Assembly: GCF_019749955.1 (NCBI RefSeq)
Contig: NZ_JAIEPC010000008.1
Coordinates: 1 to 64,000 of the forward strand
DNA from: Sphingomonas sp.
GTDB lineage: Bacteria; Pseudomonadota; Alphaproteobacteria; Sphingomonadales; Sphingomonadaceae
DNA length: 64,000 nucleotides
Direction: 5' to 3'
The notes under the pieces are model-generated. The model was given only the letters and a program-made list of their open reading frames with translations, was not told the origin of the DNA and did not search any database. This document shows, one piece after another, positions 43,659 to 52,711 of the stretch (its first letter is position 1; every line of letters starts with the position of its first letter). The translations under genes and the position numbers were made by a program.

Positions 43659-44618
43659 ATGGTTAACGAGGCTTCAGATTTGGCGACCGCATCCGATCGC
43701 CGCACGCGTGACCGCGCGGGGCCGCTGATCGCGCGCACCGCTGTGCTCGGGCAGCAGAATCTGAACCCGTTCGGCGACTTGCACACGCTCCAGCATCTGT
43801 CGGCGCTGTTTGCGCGGTCGATGCGGGGCGTGTTCGAGCCGCTGCTGCGTCGCGAGCTGCGCGTCTGGGCCGAACCGCTCGTGGTCCAGCGCTTCGCCGA
43901 TTACCGTGCCGAGCGCCCCGAAGCGCTGTCCGCCTGGCTGCCGCTGGTCATGGCGCCCACCCCGGGGCGGGCGATGCTGATCGCGGACGGCAAGTTCGTG
44001 CTCGAACTGCTCGACCTGTTCTTCGGCGGCAATGGCGATGCGCCGCATCCGATGCCGAGTGAATTCTCGCCTGCAGCTGAAGCGATGATCGTTCGGCTCG
44101 GCGGCATGATCGCCCCGCCGTTGAAGGCCGCGTGGGAACCGCTCGCGCGGATCGACTTTACCCCCGGCAATCCCGAATCAAACCCGGCGATGCTGGCAAG
44201 CTTCGACGCCGATGATGCGGTGATCGTCACGCGCTTTGGCATTTCGGCGGGGACGGCCAAGCCGACTTTCCTTGATCTTATCTACCCCGTTGCAGCGCTC
44301 AAGCCGCATGCGCCGCAACTGACCGGCAAGGTCGTCAGCCGCACCGCCGAGCCCGACCCAGCGTGGCGCACCAGCCTGACCCGCGCCGTGATGGGCGTGC
44401 GCTTTCCGGTGCGCTCGGTGCTCGACGAGCCCGTCATTTCGCTCGCGCGGCTGATGGACTTGCAGGCGGGCGACGTCATCCCGATCAGCTTCGGCGTCGA
44501 TGTGCCAGTGATGGTCGGCAACGACCGGCTCGGGCTCGGCACCGTCGGCACCGCCAACGGGCGGGCCGCGATCAAGATTACGCAATTGGCATTCAAGGAC
44601 GAAGGGGATTTCGAATGA
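43659..44618 (+). CDS. fliM: flagellar motor switch protein FliM
   Basis: CheC-like middle domain and C-terminal SpoA domain: LQAGDVIPISFGVDVPVMVGNDRLGLGTVGTANGRAAIKI. Confidence 0.92.
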   Translation: MVNEASDLATASDRRTRDRAGPLIARTAVLGQQNLNPFGDLHTLQHLSALFARSMRGVFEPLLRRELRVWAEPLVVQRFADYRAERPEALSAWLPLVMAPTPGRAMLIADGKFVLELLDLFFGGNGDAPHPMPSEFSPAAEAMIVRLGGMIAPPLKAAWEPLARIDFTPGNPESNPAMLASFDADDAVIVTRFGISAGTAKPTFLDLIYPVAALKPHAPQLTGKVVSRTAEPDPAWRTSLTRAVMGVRFPVRSVLDEPVISLARLMDLQAGDVIPISFGVDVPVMVGNDRLGLGTVGTANGRAAIKITQLAFKDEGDFE

Positions 44619-44911
44619 ACGACCTGACCGGCGGATTCCCCGTCGACGGCGCGGTGGCGGCCAATTTCCGGCTGCTGCAGGACGTCGATGTCAAGCTGAC
44701 CGTCGAAATCGGATCGACCAGCCTCTCGCTGCGCGAATTGCTCGCGCTGGGCGAAGCGAGCGTGATCGAGCTCGACCGCCAAGCCAATGATCTGCTCGAT
44801 GTTTTCGTCAACGGCACGCTCATCGGGCGCGGCGAAGTGGTGACGGTCGGCGAACGTTTCGGCGTGCGCATGACCGAGCTGGTGAGCCCCGAAAAGCGCG
44901 CGAGCCGCTGA
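44615..44911 (+). CDS. fliN: flagellar motor switch protein FliN
   Basis: LLQDVDVKLTVEIGSTSLSLRELLALGEASVIELDRQANDLLDVFVNGTLIGRGEVVTVGERFGVRMTEL. Confidence 0.96.
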   Translation: MNDLTGGFPVDGAVAANFRLLQDVDVKLTVEIGSTSLSLRELLALGEASVIELDRQANDLLDVFVNGTLIGRGEVVTVGERFGVRMTELVSPEKRASR

Positions 44912-44913
44912 TC

Positions 44914-45168
44914 ATGATGTGGGAATATATCCTGAAGCTGGCAGTGATGTTGCCCTTGGTGTGCGGGCTGATGATCGGCTCGCTTTATCTGTGGCGCCGC
45001 CTCCAGGATCGCATTCCCGGCCAGTCGGGTGACCGGATGCTCGTCGTCAAGGAAACGATGATGGTATCGACGGGCGTCAAGCTCGCGGTGCTTGAGTTTG
45101 AGGGGCGCAAGCTGCTGGTTTCGGTCGGGCGTGGGGGCGTGACGCTGATCGACCGGGGGGACAAATAA
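44914..45168 (+). CDS. fliO: flagellar biosynthetic protein FliO
   Basis: small TM protein with VVKETMMVSTGVKLAVLEFEGRKLLVSVGRGGVTLI between fliN and fliP. Confidence 0.85.
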   Translation: MMWEYILKLAVMLPLVCGLMIGSLYLWRRLQDRIPGQSGDRMLVVKETMMVSTGVKLAVLEFEGRKLLVSVGRGGVTLIDRGDK

Positions 45169-46037
45169 TGGCGATCGTCCGCCGTCTGGGCGACACCGCC
45201 CGCCCGAGCCTGTTCCGTGAGGCGACACCGCCGCGCAAATCCTATCCCGGTCGCTGGGTGATCGTGCTGCTGGCGATTGTCGCCGCGCTGATCATCGCCA
45301 ATCCGGCCTTTGCCCAAGCCGTTCCCGCGCCCGCCGCCCCGGCGGCGCCCGGCGTCGGCGATGCCGTCGACCGCGCGCTGGGGGACCTTGGCGGCGGTGG
45401 CAAGGCACCGCTCGCGCTGAGCTTGCAAGTCCTCATCATCATGGGGCTGCTGTCGATCCTGCCCGGCATCCTGCTGATGATGACCAGCTTCACGCGGATC
45501 ATCATCGTGCTGTCGCTGCTGCGTCAGGCGCTGGGGCTTCAGCAGACACCGCCCAACCAGGTGCTGATCGGCCTGTCGCTGTTCCTGTCGTTTTTTGTGA
45601 TGGCACCGACAATCGACGCGATGAACAAGACCGCGATCCAGCCCTATGCCGAAGGGCGCATCGGCGCGACCGACATGATCAAGACCGCCGCCGTGCCGCT
45701 CCACAGCTTCATGCTGAAGCAGACCCGCAAGAAGGACATTGCGCTGTTCGCGCAGATCGCCAAATCGGGGCCTTATGCCAATGCGGCTGACGTGCCTTAT
45801 TCGGTGCTGCTGCCGTCCTTTGTGACCAGCGAGCTCAAGACTGCGTTCCAGATCGGGTTCCTGATTTTCCTGCCCTTCATCGTCATCGATCTGATCGTCG
45901 CGTCCGTGCTGATGTCGCTCGGCATGATGATGGTGTCGCCGACGATTATTTCGCTGCCGTTCAAGCTGTTGCTGTTCGTCCTCGTCGACGGCTGGGCATT
46001 GGCGATGGGCAGTCTTGCCAATAGTTTCATGAGGTAG
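45168..46037 (+). CDS. fliP: flagellar export protein FliP
   Basis: MMTSFTRIIIVLSLLRQALGLQQTPPNQVLIGLSLFLSFFVMAP. Confidence 0.97.
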   Translation: MAIVRRLGDTARPSLFREATPPRKSYPGRWVIVLLAIVAALIIANPAFAQAVPAPAAPAAPGVGDAVDRALGDLGGGGKAPLALSLQVLIIMGLLSILPGILLMMTSFTRIIIVLSLLRQALGLQQTPPNQVLIGLSLFLSFFVMAPTIDAMNKTAIQPYAEGRIGATDMIKTAAVPLHSFMLKQTRKKDIALFAQIAKSGPYANAADVPYSVLLPSFVTSELKTAFQIGFLIFLPFIVIDLIVASVLMSLGMMMVSPTIISLPFKLLLFVLVDGWALAMGSLANSFMR

Positions 46038-46044
46038 CGCCGCG

Positions 46045-46314
46045 ATGGACAGCCAATATTTCCTTACCGTCGCGCACGAAGCTTTGTGGGTGCTGGCACT
46101 TGCCGCCGCCCCGATCCTGATCCCGGCTTTGCTGTCGGGCCTGATCCTCGGCATGGTGCAGGCCGCCACGTCGATCAACGAGCAGACGCTGACATTCGTG
46201 CCCAAACTCGTCGTGGTCGCGGTGTCGCTGCTGATCTTCGGCGGGATGATCCTGGGCCTGCTCAGCGATTTCACGATCGGGGTGTTCGAGCGGATCCCGG
46301 ATCTGGTGAAATGA
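46045..46314 (+). CDS. fliQ: flagellar export protein FliQ
   Basis: LILGMVQAATSINEQTLTFVPKLVVVAVSLLIFGGMIL. Confidence 0.96.
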   Translation: MDSQYFLTVAHEALWVLALAAAPILIPALLSGLILGMVQAATSINEQTLTFVPKLVVVAVSLLIFGGMILGLLSDFTIGVFERIPDLVK

Positions 46315-46327
46315 TTGCGCAGTTGAA

Positions 46328-46446
46328 TCCCTCTCCCACTGGGAGAGGGAGGGAGCGCCGTAGGCGCGGAAGGGTGAGGGTGACTTCACTGCCGCAGACA
46401 CCCTCATCCGGCGCCGCGCGCCACCTTCTCCCAGAGGGAGAAGGGT
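46328..46446. repeat. inverted-repeat element between fliQ and fliR
   Basis: ctctcccactgggagaggga...agggtgagggtg...caccctcatcc...ccttctcccagagggagaaggg. Confidence 0.8.
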
Positions 46447-46448
46447 AG

Positions 46449-47222
46449 ATGTTGGGCTTCGGCCTCTCGATAGAACCGCAGCTCTGGGCTTTGCTGTTCG
46501 TGATGATCCGCGTCGGCGCGACGTTCATTGCAGCGCCCGTGTTCGGTGCGGTGTCGGTGCCGTTGCAGGTGAGGATCGCGCTATCGGGGGCTATCGGCGT
46601 GCTGGTGCTCGGCACGCATAACGTCACCCCGCCGCCGCAGATTTTTGCGCTTTCAACCTTCCTTGCCGTCGCCGCTGAAGCGCTCGTCGGGCTCGCGATC
46701 GGCTTCGTGCTCCAGATCGCCTTTGCCGCGCCTTTGCTCGCGGGCGAACTCATCGGCAATTCGATGGGGATTGGCTTTGCGTCGGCCATCGATCCACAAA
46801 ATGGCCGCTCGTCGACCGCGCTCGGCATGTTCATGTCGACCCTGCTGACGCTCCTCTTCCTGTCGGTGAACGGGCATCTGATGCTCGTCGAGCTGATCGT
46901 CAAAAGCTATGACGCGCTGCCGCCGGGTCATGCCTGGCTGGCGGCCAAGCAGTTCCGCGATATCGCGATGTTCGGCGGCTATGCCTTTTCGGCCGGGTTC
47001 CTGCTCGCGCTGCCGGTCGGCTTTCTGCTGCTGTGCCTCAACCTCGTCGTCGGCATGTTGTCGCGCTCGGCGCCCGCGCTCAACCTGTTCGCGGTTGGTT
47101 TGCCGATGAGCCTTGCGGTCGGCGTCGTCGCGCTGGCCTTCGCCTTTCCGGCAATGGGCGATTACATGATCGTCATCGTGCGCGAAGGCCTTGCGGCGGC
47201 ACAAAGCCTGGTGCTCGGCTGA
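46449..47222 (+). CDS. fliR: flagellar export protein FliR
   Basis: LLFVMIRVGATFIAAPVFG...VGLAIGFVLQIAFAAPLLAGELIGNSMGIGFASAIDPQNG. Confidence 0.95.
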   Translation: MLGFGLSIEPQLWALLFVMIRVGATFIAAPVFGAVSVPLQVRIALSGAIGVLVLGTHNVTPPPQIFALSTFLAVAAEALVGLAIGFVLQIAFAAPLLAGELIGNSMGIGFASAIDPQNGRSSTALGMFMSTLLTLLFLSVNGHLMLVELIVKSYDALPPGHAWLAAKQFRDIAMFGGYAFSAGFLLALPVGFLLLCLNLVVGMLSRSAPALNLFAVGLPMSLAVGVVALAFAFPAMGDYMIVIVREGLAAAQSLVLG

Positions 47223-48358
47223 TGGCGGAGGATTTTGGCGACAAGACAGAAGCCCCAACAGCCAAGCGCAAAAAGGACGCGTTTGACGAAGGCCAACTTC
47301 TTCGCAGCCGTGAATTCGCGACCGCGCTGACCGTGCTGGCAGGGATCGGCTGGTTCGCGTTGTTCGGGCCTGACCTGTTCAAGGCCTGCGCCGGGTTGAT
47401 GGTCGCGAGCTTCCAGTTCGGATCGGGCGATGTCGATGATTTCCAGCCGCTGCGCCCGCTCGCCGCCGCCGGATGGGCCATCGCACCGTCGGTGATCGCG
47501 CTGCTGGTGATTGCGTTCGTCGCGGCGATCCTGAGCCAGGCCGGGCTTGGCGCGATTGCCTTTAACGGCAAGCTGATCGCGCCCAAGGCGTCGCGCATCA
47601 ATCCCGGCTCGGGTCTCAAACGCATCTTCGGCCCGACGGGGTGGATCGAACTCGGCAAGTCGCTGCTCAAGGTCATTCTGCTCGGGTCGATCGGCTATTA
47701 CATGCTGACGCACATCGCCGCGCAGTCGATCGCGCTGGTGTCGACCGATGTGCGCGCGAGCGTGGCATCGCTTGGCGGGATGCTGACCGGGGTGCTGTTC
47801 GCGATGGCGGGCGGCCTCGTCATCATCGCGATGGTCGATGTGCCGGTGCAAATGATCCAGCTCTTCCAGAAATTGCGCATGTCGAAGCAGCAAGTGAAGG
47901 ACGAGCACAAGGAAACCGAAGGCAACCCGCAGGCCAAGCAAGCCCAGCGCCAGGCCCGCCACGACATCGCCAAGCGCAACATGCGCAAAGCCGTCGCGAG
48001 CGCCGATGTCGTGCTGACCAACCCGACCCACTTTTCGGTCGCGCTGCGTTATGATCGCGGCAAGGATCAGGTGCCGGTGGTCGTGGCCAAGGGGCGTGGC
48101 GAGATCGCGCTCGCGATCCGCGAACTGGCCGCTGAATCACGCGTGCCGATGCTCGAATATCCGATGCTCGCGCGCGCGCTCTACTTCACCAGCCGCGAGG
48201 GCCAAGAGATTCGCGACGACCTGTATCAGGCGATTGCGACCGTGCTGGCGTTCGTTTTCGGGCTCACCGGCACCGCTGGCGCAACGCCGCCCGCCATCGA
48301 TGTACCGCCGACCGCGCGCTTCGACGAAAATGGCGTGAAAATTGCTGAAAACGCCTAA
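47222..48358 (+). CDS. flhB: flagellar export switch protein FlhB
   Basis: MAEDFGDKTEAPTAKRKKDAFDEGQLLRSREF; VVLTNPTHFSVALRYD autocleavage motif. Confidence 0.97.
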   Translation: MAEDFGDKTEAPTAKRKKDAFDEGQLLRSREFATALTVLAGIGWFALFGPDLFKACAGLMVASFQFGSGDVDDFQPLRPLAAAGWAIAPSVIALLVIAFVAAILSQAGLGAIAFNGKLIAPKASRINPGSGLKRIFGPTGWIELGKSLLKVILLGSIGYYMLTHIAAQSIALVSTDVRASVASLGGMLTGVLFAMAGGLVIIAMVDVPVQMIQLFQKLRMSKQQVKDEHKETEGNPQAKQAQRQARHDIAKRNMRKAVASADVVLTNPTHFSVALRYDRGKDQVPVVVAKGRGEIALAIRELAAESRVPMLEYPMLARALYFTSREGQEIRDDLYQAIATVLAFVFGLTGTAGATPPAIDVPPTARFDENGVKIAENA

Positions 48359-48382
48359 GGATCGGCCGAGCGCGGTCGTTTC
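48355..48382 (+). promoter_or_regulatory. sigma28-like promoter upstream of fliD
   Basis: CTAAG-N15-GTCGTTTC, spacing one base longer than at flgM. Confidence 0.5.
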
Positions 48383-48407
48383 TTTGAGATAGGAAAAAGG
48401 GTGCGCC

Positions 48408-49829
48408 ATGGTCGATTCGATCGTCAATACGCTGGGGGCCGGCTCGGGCATCGACATCCCCAGCCTCGTCAACCAGCTGGTCACCGCCAATTTTCAGGCC
48501 AGGAACGGCGCGCTCACCCGCCAGAACAGGACGCTCAGCCAGCAGATTTCGTCGGCGAGCACGCTCAAGAGCGACATCACCAGCTTTGCCGATGGGCTGA
48601 ACACGCTTGCCAAGGGCGGGACGGTGGCGGCGCAGGCGACCAGCTCGGACAGCAGCGTCATCAAGGCGAGCGCGATTTCGGGCGTCAGGCTGTCGGGCGT
48701 GTCGACCCAGCTCGAAGTCCGCCAGCTCGCCCAGGCACAGGCCACCGCGAGCAATCCCTTTGCGAGCCGAACTGCCGCGATTGGCACCGGCACGCTGACG
48801 CTCCAGCTCGGCACCGCCACGACATCGAGCGGCGCGATCACCGGCTTCACCGCCGGGAGTGCCGCTGCCGTCAACATTACGATTGATTCATCGAATTCGA
48901 GCCTGAACAGCATTGCCGCTGCGATCAACGCCGCCAATGCGGGCGTCACCGCGAGCATCATCACCGATTCATCGGGCGCGCGGCTGGCGCTTAAAGGGCA
49001 AACGGGCGAAGCGCAGGCATTCACGCTGACCGCGACCGAAGATGTCGGTGCTGAAGGGCTCGCCGCGCTGAACGTTGGCGTTGGCTCGAGCATCGGCACG
49101 GCGGCGCAGGACGCGATCGTCGCGGTCGATGGTACCGCGCTCAAGCGCTCGACCAACTCGATCAGCGATCTGGTCGACGGGGTGAAGCTAGACTTGGTCT
49201 CCGCAAAGCCCGGCACCACCGTGTCGCTGACCAGCACCACCCCGACCGATACGCTCAAGCAAGTCGTCAACGACTATGTCGCCGCGTTCAACAATCTGCT
49301 CGCCAATGTGAAGGCGCAGACCAACGCGACCGATGGCCCGCTGCGCGGCGATGCGGCGGCGCGCAATTTCGGCGCTGCCTTCGGGCGGCTCAATCTGACG
49401 ACGCTCAGCAACCCGACGGCCAGCGGCGCGCCGCGCTCGCTCGCCGAAATCGGGATCAGCACCAACCGCGACGGCACGATTTCGGTACGTACCGCGCAGC
49501 TCGATGCCGCGCTCAAGAATTTCCCCGAAGCCGTCGAGGCGTTGTTCGCCGATGGCAGCGGCGCGACCGGCGGCGGGCTGGCGGCGGCGTTCAAGTCGAT
49601 CGCCGACAGCGCGACCAGCACGACGATTGGTCTGGGCGCGACGATCGACCGCTACACCAAGCAGCAGGGCAAAATCGCCGAGCAGCAGGACCGCGTGGCG
49701 AGCGAGACCGACAGCTATCGCACGCGGCTGACCAAGCAGTTCAGCAATTCGGACGCGCGCGTGGCGGCGTACAGGCAAACCTCGTCGTTCCTGACGCAGC
49801 AGTTCAAGACCAATACGAGCAATAACTGA
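48408..49829 (+). CDS. fliD: flagellar filament cap protein FliD
   Basis: GAGSGIDIPSLVNQLVTANFQARNGALTRQNRTLSQQISSASTLKSDI; C-terminal coiled coil. Confidence 0.95.
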   Translation: MVDSIVNTLGAGSGIDIPSLVNQLVTANFQARNGALTRQNRTLSQQISSASTLKSDITSFADGLNTLAKGGTVAAQATSSDSSVIKASAISGVRLSGVSTQLEVRQLAQAQATASNPFASRTAAIGTGTLTLQLGTATTSSGAITGFTAGSAAAVNITIDSSNSSLNSIAAAINAANAGVTASIITDSSGARLALKGQTGEAQAFTLTATEDVGAEGLAALNVGVGSSIGTAAQDAIVAVDGTALKRSTNSISDLVDGVKLDLVSAKPGTTVSLTSTTPTDTLKQVVNDYVAAFNNLLANVKAQTNATDGPLRGDAAARNFGAAFGRLNLTTLSNPTASGAPRSLAEIGISTNRDGTISVRTAQLDAALKNFPEAVEALFADGSGATGGGLAAAFKSIADSATSTTIGLGATIDRYTKQQGKIAEQQDRVASETDSYRTRLTKQFSNSDARVAAYRQTSSFLTQQFKTNTSNN

Positions 49830-50230
49830 TGCTGGCGCATGCACCCGGGCGCGCGAACCGCGCCGACAATGCCTATCGTTCGATCGACGTCGCCGGGCGC
49901 ACCGCGATGGGCGATCCGCATGCGCTGGTGTCGGTGATGTACGAAGAAGTGACGCGGGCGCTCGGCGCGGTTGCAGCGGCGATCCGCAACAATGATCAGG
50001 CGCTGAAGAGCGAGAAAATCTCGCGCGCGCTGACGATCCTGTTCGCGCTCGAAAGCGGGCTCGATTTCGAAAAGGGCGGCGATGTGTCGTATACGCTCGC
50101 GAACCTTTATCGCGGCGCGCGCAAGCAGATCATCAACGCCAGCCTGGGCAATGACCCCGCGCCGTTCCTGAGCGTCGCGCGCAATCTGGGCGAGATCGCG
50201 GCTGTCTGGCGCCAGATTCGCGCGGCGTAG
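49829..50230 (+). CDS. fliS: flagellin export chaperone FliS
   Basis: MGDPHALVSVMYEEVTRALGAVAAAI...KISRALTILFALESGLDFEKGGDVSYTLANLY. Confidence 0.93.
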   Translation: MLAHAPGRANRADNAYRSIDVAGRTAMGDPHALVSVMYEEVTRALGAVAAAIRNNDQALKSEKISRALTILFALESGLDFEKGGDVSYTLANLYRGARKQIINASLGNDPAPFLSVARNLGEIAAVWRQIRAA

Positions 50231-50250
50231 GCAAGGCTTTCAGCAAATGA

Positions 50251-50396
50251 ACCCCTCCCCTTTAGGAGTTTGGTGGTAGCCCCGTCCCCCGGACGGGACA
50301 AAGAACGACCAAACTGGGCAGGGGTGGGGGATGCCTCGCAGAGCGCATCGCCCTTCGAGAGGCCCCACCCCAACCCCTCCCCTGAAGGGGAGGGGC
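50251..50396. repeat. composite inverted-repeat (MITE-like) element, related to 14083-14286
   Basis: acccctcccctttaggag ... cctgaaggggaggggc; shared ccccgtcccccggacgggac core. Confidence 0.75.
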
Positions 50397-50424
50397 TGTA
50401 CCAACGGCTCCGGGGGAACTTGCC

Positions 50425-51978
50425 TCACCCCCGCCCCAGCATCGCCCGTGCGCAATTGCGCCCCGGCCGTCCGCTCACCCCGCCGCCGGGATGCGCGCCT
50501 GATCCGCACAGCCACAGCCCCTTGACCGGCATGCGGTGCGCGCCAAGTCCGAAGACGGGCCGCGCGGCCCAGAGCTGATCGAGCGACATGCGCCCGTGGA
50601 AAATATCGCCGCCGACTAGGCCGAAGCGCGCCTGAAGATCGGCGGGGGACAGCGCGATCTGCCCGACGATTGAGGCGCGAAAGCCCGGTGCGAAGGCCTC
50701 GACGGTGTCGAGCACGGCATTGGCAGCGGCGTCGCGGTGCTGGTCCCAGTCGGCAAGCTTGGGATCGAAATGCTGCGCGAACAGGCTCGCGACATGCGCG
50801 CCCGGTGGCGCGAGTGAATCGTCGACCATGCTCGGGATCAGCATCTCGACGATCGGCCGCCGCGACCAGCCGTGCGCGCGGGCATCGTCGAACGCGCGGT
50901 CCATGTAGTCGAGGCTGGGGGCGAGAATGATGCCGCTTTTCAGATGATCGCCCGGCTCGGGCAGCGCGGTGAAACGCGGCAGCGCCGACAGCGCGACATT
51001 CATCCGGAACGTCCCCGATCCATTGGCGTGGCGGGTCGTCCGTGCGCGCAGTTCGGGGTCGAGCAGGCCGGGATCGAGCAAGTCGAGCAGCAGCGTCTTC
51101 GGATGGCAATTGGCGGCGATCGTCTTGGCGGCAATCCGCTCGCCATCGGCCAGTTCGACGCCGTCGATCGGGCCGCTCTCGGCGAGCACACGCGCGACCG
51201 GCGCATCGGTGCGGATCGTTACCCCGGCGGCCTCGCAGGCACGCGCCATCGCTTGGGTGACGGCGCCCATGCCGCCGATGGCATGGCCCCAGGCGCCGGG
51301 TTCGCCGTTCACTTCGCCGAAGACGTGGTGGAGCAGCACATAGGCACTGCCCGGCGTGTCGGGGCTGGCATAATGGCCGACGATCGAATCAAAGCCGAAC
51401 ACGGCCTTGACCGGATCGCTGTCGAAAAAGCCGTCGAGCACTTCGCGCGCCGACCGCGTGAAAAGGTCGATCGCATCGCGCTTGGCCTGCGCCGACAGCC
51501 CGAGCAGCCGCCACCCTTGCTCGACCGCGCGGACCATGCCGCCCGCATCGCCCGACGGCGGTACGCGGTCGGCGAGCAGCCGCAGCACGCGCGCGACATC
51601 GCCCAAGCGCCGCTCATACTCGGGCAGCGCCGCCGCGTCCTTGGCCGACCAGCGTGCGACCGCTGCCGCCGATTGCCCGCCGCCCATCAGCAGATAGCGG
51701 CCATCTTCGGTCGGCAGGAAATTCGAATAGGGACGGCTGACCACGCGCAAGCCGTGCCCGGAGAGCGCCATGTCGCCCATGATCGCCGGATCGAGCAGCC
51801 CCAGCGTGTAGCTCGCGGTCGAGTTGCGGAAACCGGGCGCGAATTCTTCAGTCACCGCCGCGCCGCCAACGATGCCGCGTCGTTCGAGCACCAGCACGCG
51901 CTTGCCCGCCTTGGCCAGATACCAGGCGCAGACCAGCCCGTTATGGCCGCCGCCGATGATGATTGCGTCCCACTGCAT
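50425..51978 (-). CDS. phytoene desaturase-like NAD(P)/FAD-dependent oxidoreductase
   Basis: MQWDAIIIGGGHNGLVCAWYLAKAGKRVLVLERR...; C-terminal LWLCGSGAHPGGGVSGRPGRNCA. Confidence 0.9.
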   Translation of the reverse strand: MQWDAIIIGGGHNGLVCAWYLAKAGKRVLVLERRGIVGGAAVTEEFAPGFRNSTASYTLGLLDPAIMGDMALSGHGLRVVSRPYSNFLPTEDGRYLLMGGGQSAAAVARWSAKDAAALPEYERRLGDVARVLRLLADRVPPSGDAGGMVRAVEQGWRLLGLSAQAKRDAIDLFTRSAREVLDGFFDSDPVKAVFGFDSIVGHYASPDTPGSAYVLLHHVFGEVNGEPGAWGHAIGGMGAVTQAMARACEAAGVTIRTDAPVARVLAESGPIDGVELADGERIAAKTIAANCHPKTLLLDLLDPGLLDPELRARTTRHANGSGTFRMNVALSALPRFTALPEPGDHLKSGIILAPSLDYMDRAFDDARAHGWSRRPIVEMLIPSMVDDSLAPPGAHVASLFAQHFDPKLADWDQHRDAAANAVLDTVEAFAPGFRASIVGQIALSPADLQARFGLVGGDIFHGRMSLDQLWAARPVFGLGAHRMPVKGLWLCGSGAHPGGGVSGRPGRNCARAMLGRG

Positions 51979-52108
51979 GCGCCCTGCCTGCCCGCGCCGC
52001 GCGCCCACCGCAAGCGCGCGCTTGATGGTTGGCGCGGCGTTAACCAGATCGTGACGGTCGATGCGCTAGCATTTCCCTGAATTGACCTGAGGAGCCAAGC
52101 GACCCGCC

Positions 52109-52711
52109 ATGCAACTGCTTTCGCGCGACGACCCGAACGGCGCGTTCCGGCGTGGGCAGACGCGCACGATCCTGGCGATCGACGACAGTCGCACCAGCCT
52201 GAATGCGATCGGCCAGCAGCTTTCGCAGGCGGGCTATCTCGTGGTGCTATGTGAAAGCGGTGGCGAAGCGCTTGATCTGCTCGCGGCGCGCGGGTTCGAT
52301 CTGGTGCTGTGCGATCTGATGATGCCCGGCATGTCGGGGCTGAGCGTCCTCCACGAAATCCGCAGCGGCCGCGAAACCGCCGACCTGCCGGTGATCGTCG
52401 TCACCGGAAACAACGATGCCCATTCAGCGGTCGATGTTTTCAAGGCCGGCGCCGACGACTTTGTCGCCAAGCCCTTCACTTTTGATGTGCTGGCGGCGCG
52501 GATCGAGCGTGTGATCGCGCGGGCGCGGCGGATCGCCGAGCTGAAGCGGTCGAACGCGACGCTCGATGCGCGGATTGCGGCGCGGGCGATGGAATTGGGC
52601 GAAGCGCGCGCGGCGCTGGCCGAAACGCGCGCCGATCGGCTGCGGCTGATCGCCTCGCTTCAGACGCTCAACGACCGCGTCGACGCGCTCAGCGGAACCA
52701 GCGTCGCTTGA
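52109..52711 (+). CDS. response regulator (CheY-like receiver) with C-terminal helical tail
   Basis: TILAIDDSRTSLNAIGQQL...DLVLCDLMMPGMSGLSVL...VIVVTGNND...GADDFVAKPF. Confidence 0.9.
   Translation: MQLLSRDDPNGAFRRGQTRTILAIDDSRTSLNAIGQQLSQAGYLVVLCESGGEALDLLAARGFDLVLCDLMMPGMSGLSVLHEIRSGRETADLPVIVVTGNNDAHSAVDVFKAGADDFVAKPFTFDVLAARIERVIARARRIAELKRSNATLDARIAARAMELGEARAALAETRADRLRLIASLQTLNDRVDALSGTSVA

Noticed and set aside
50872-52080. 402-aa plus-strand ORF opposite the FAD oxidoreductase
   Set aside because: Antisense shadow; the opposite frame has GxGxxG and family motifs
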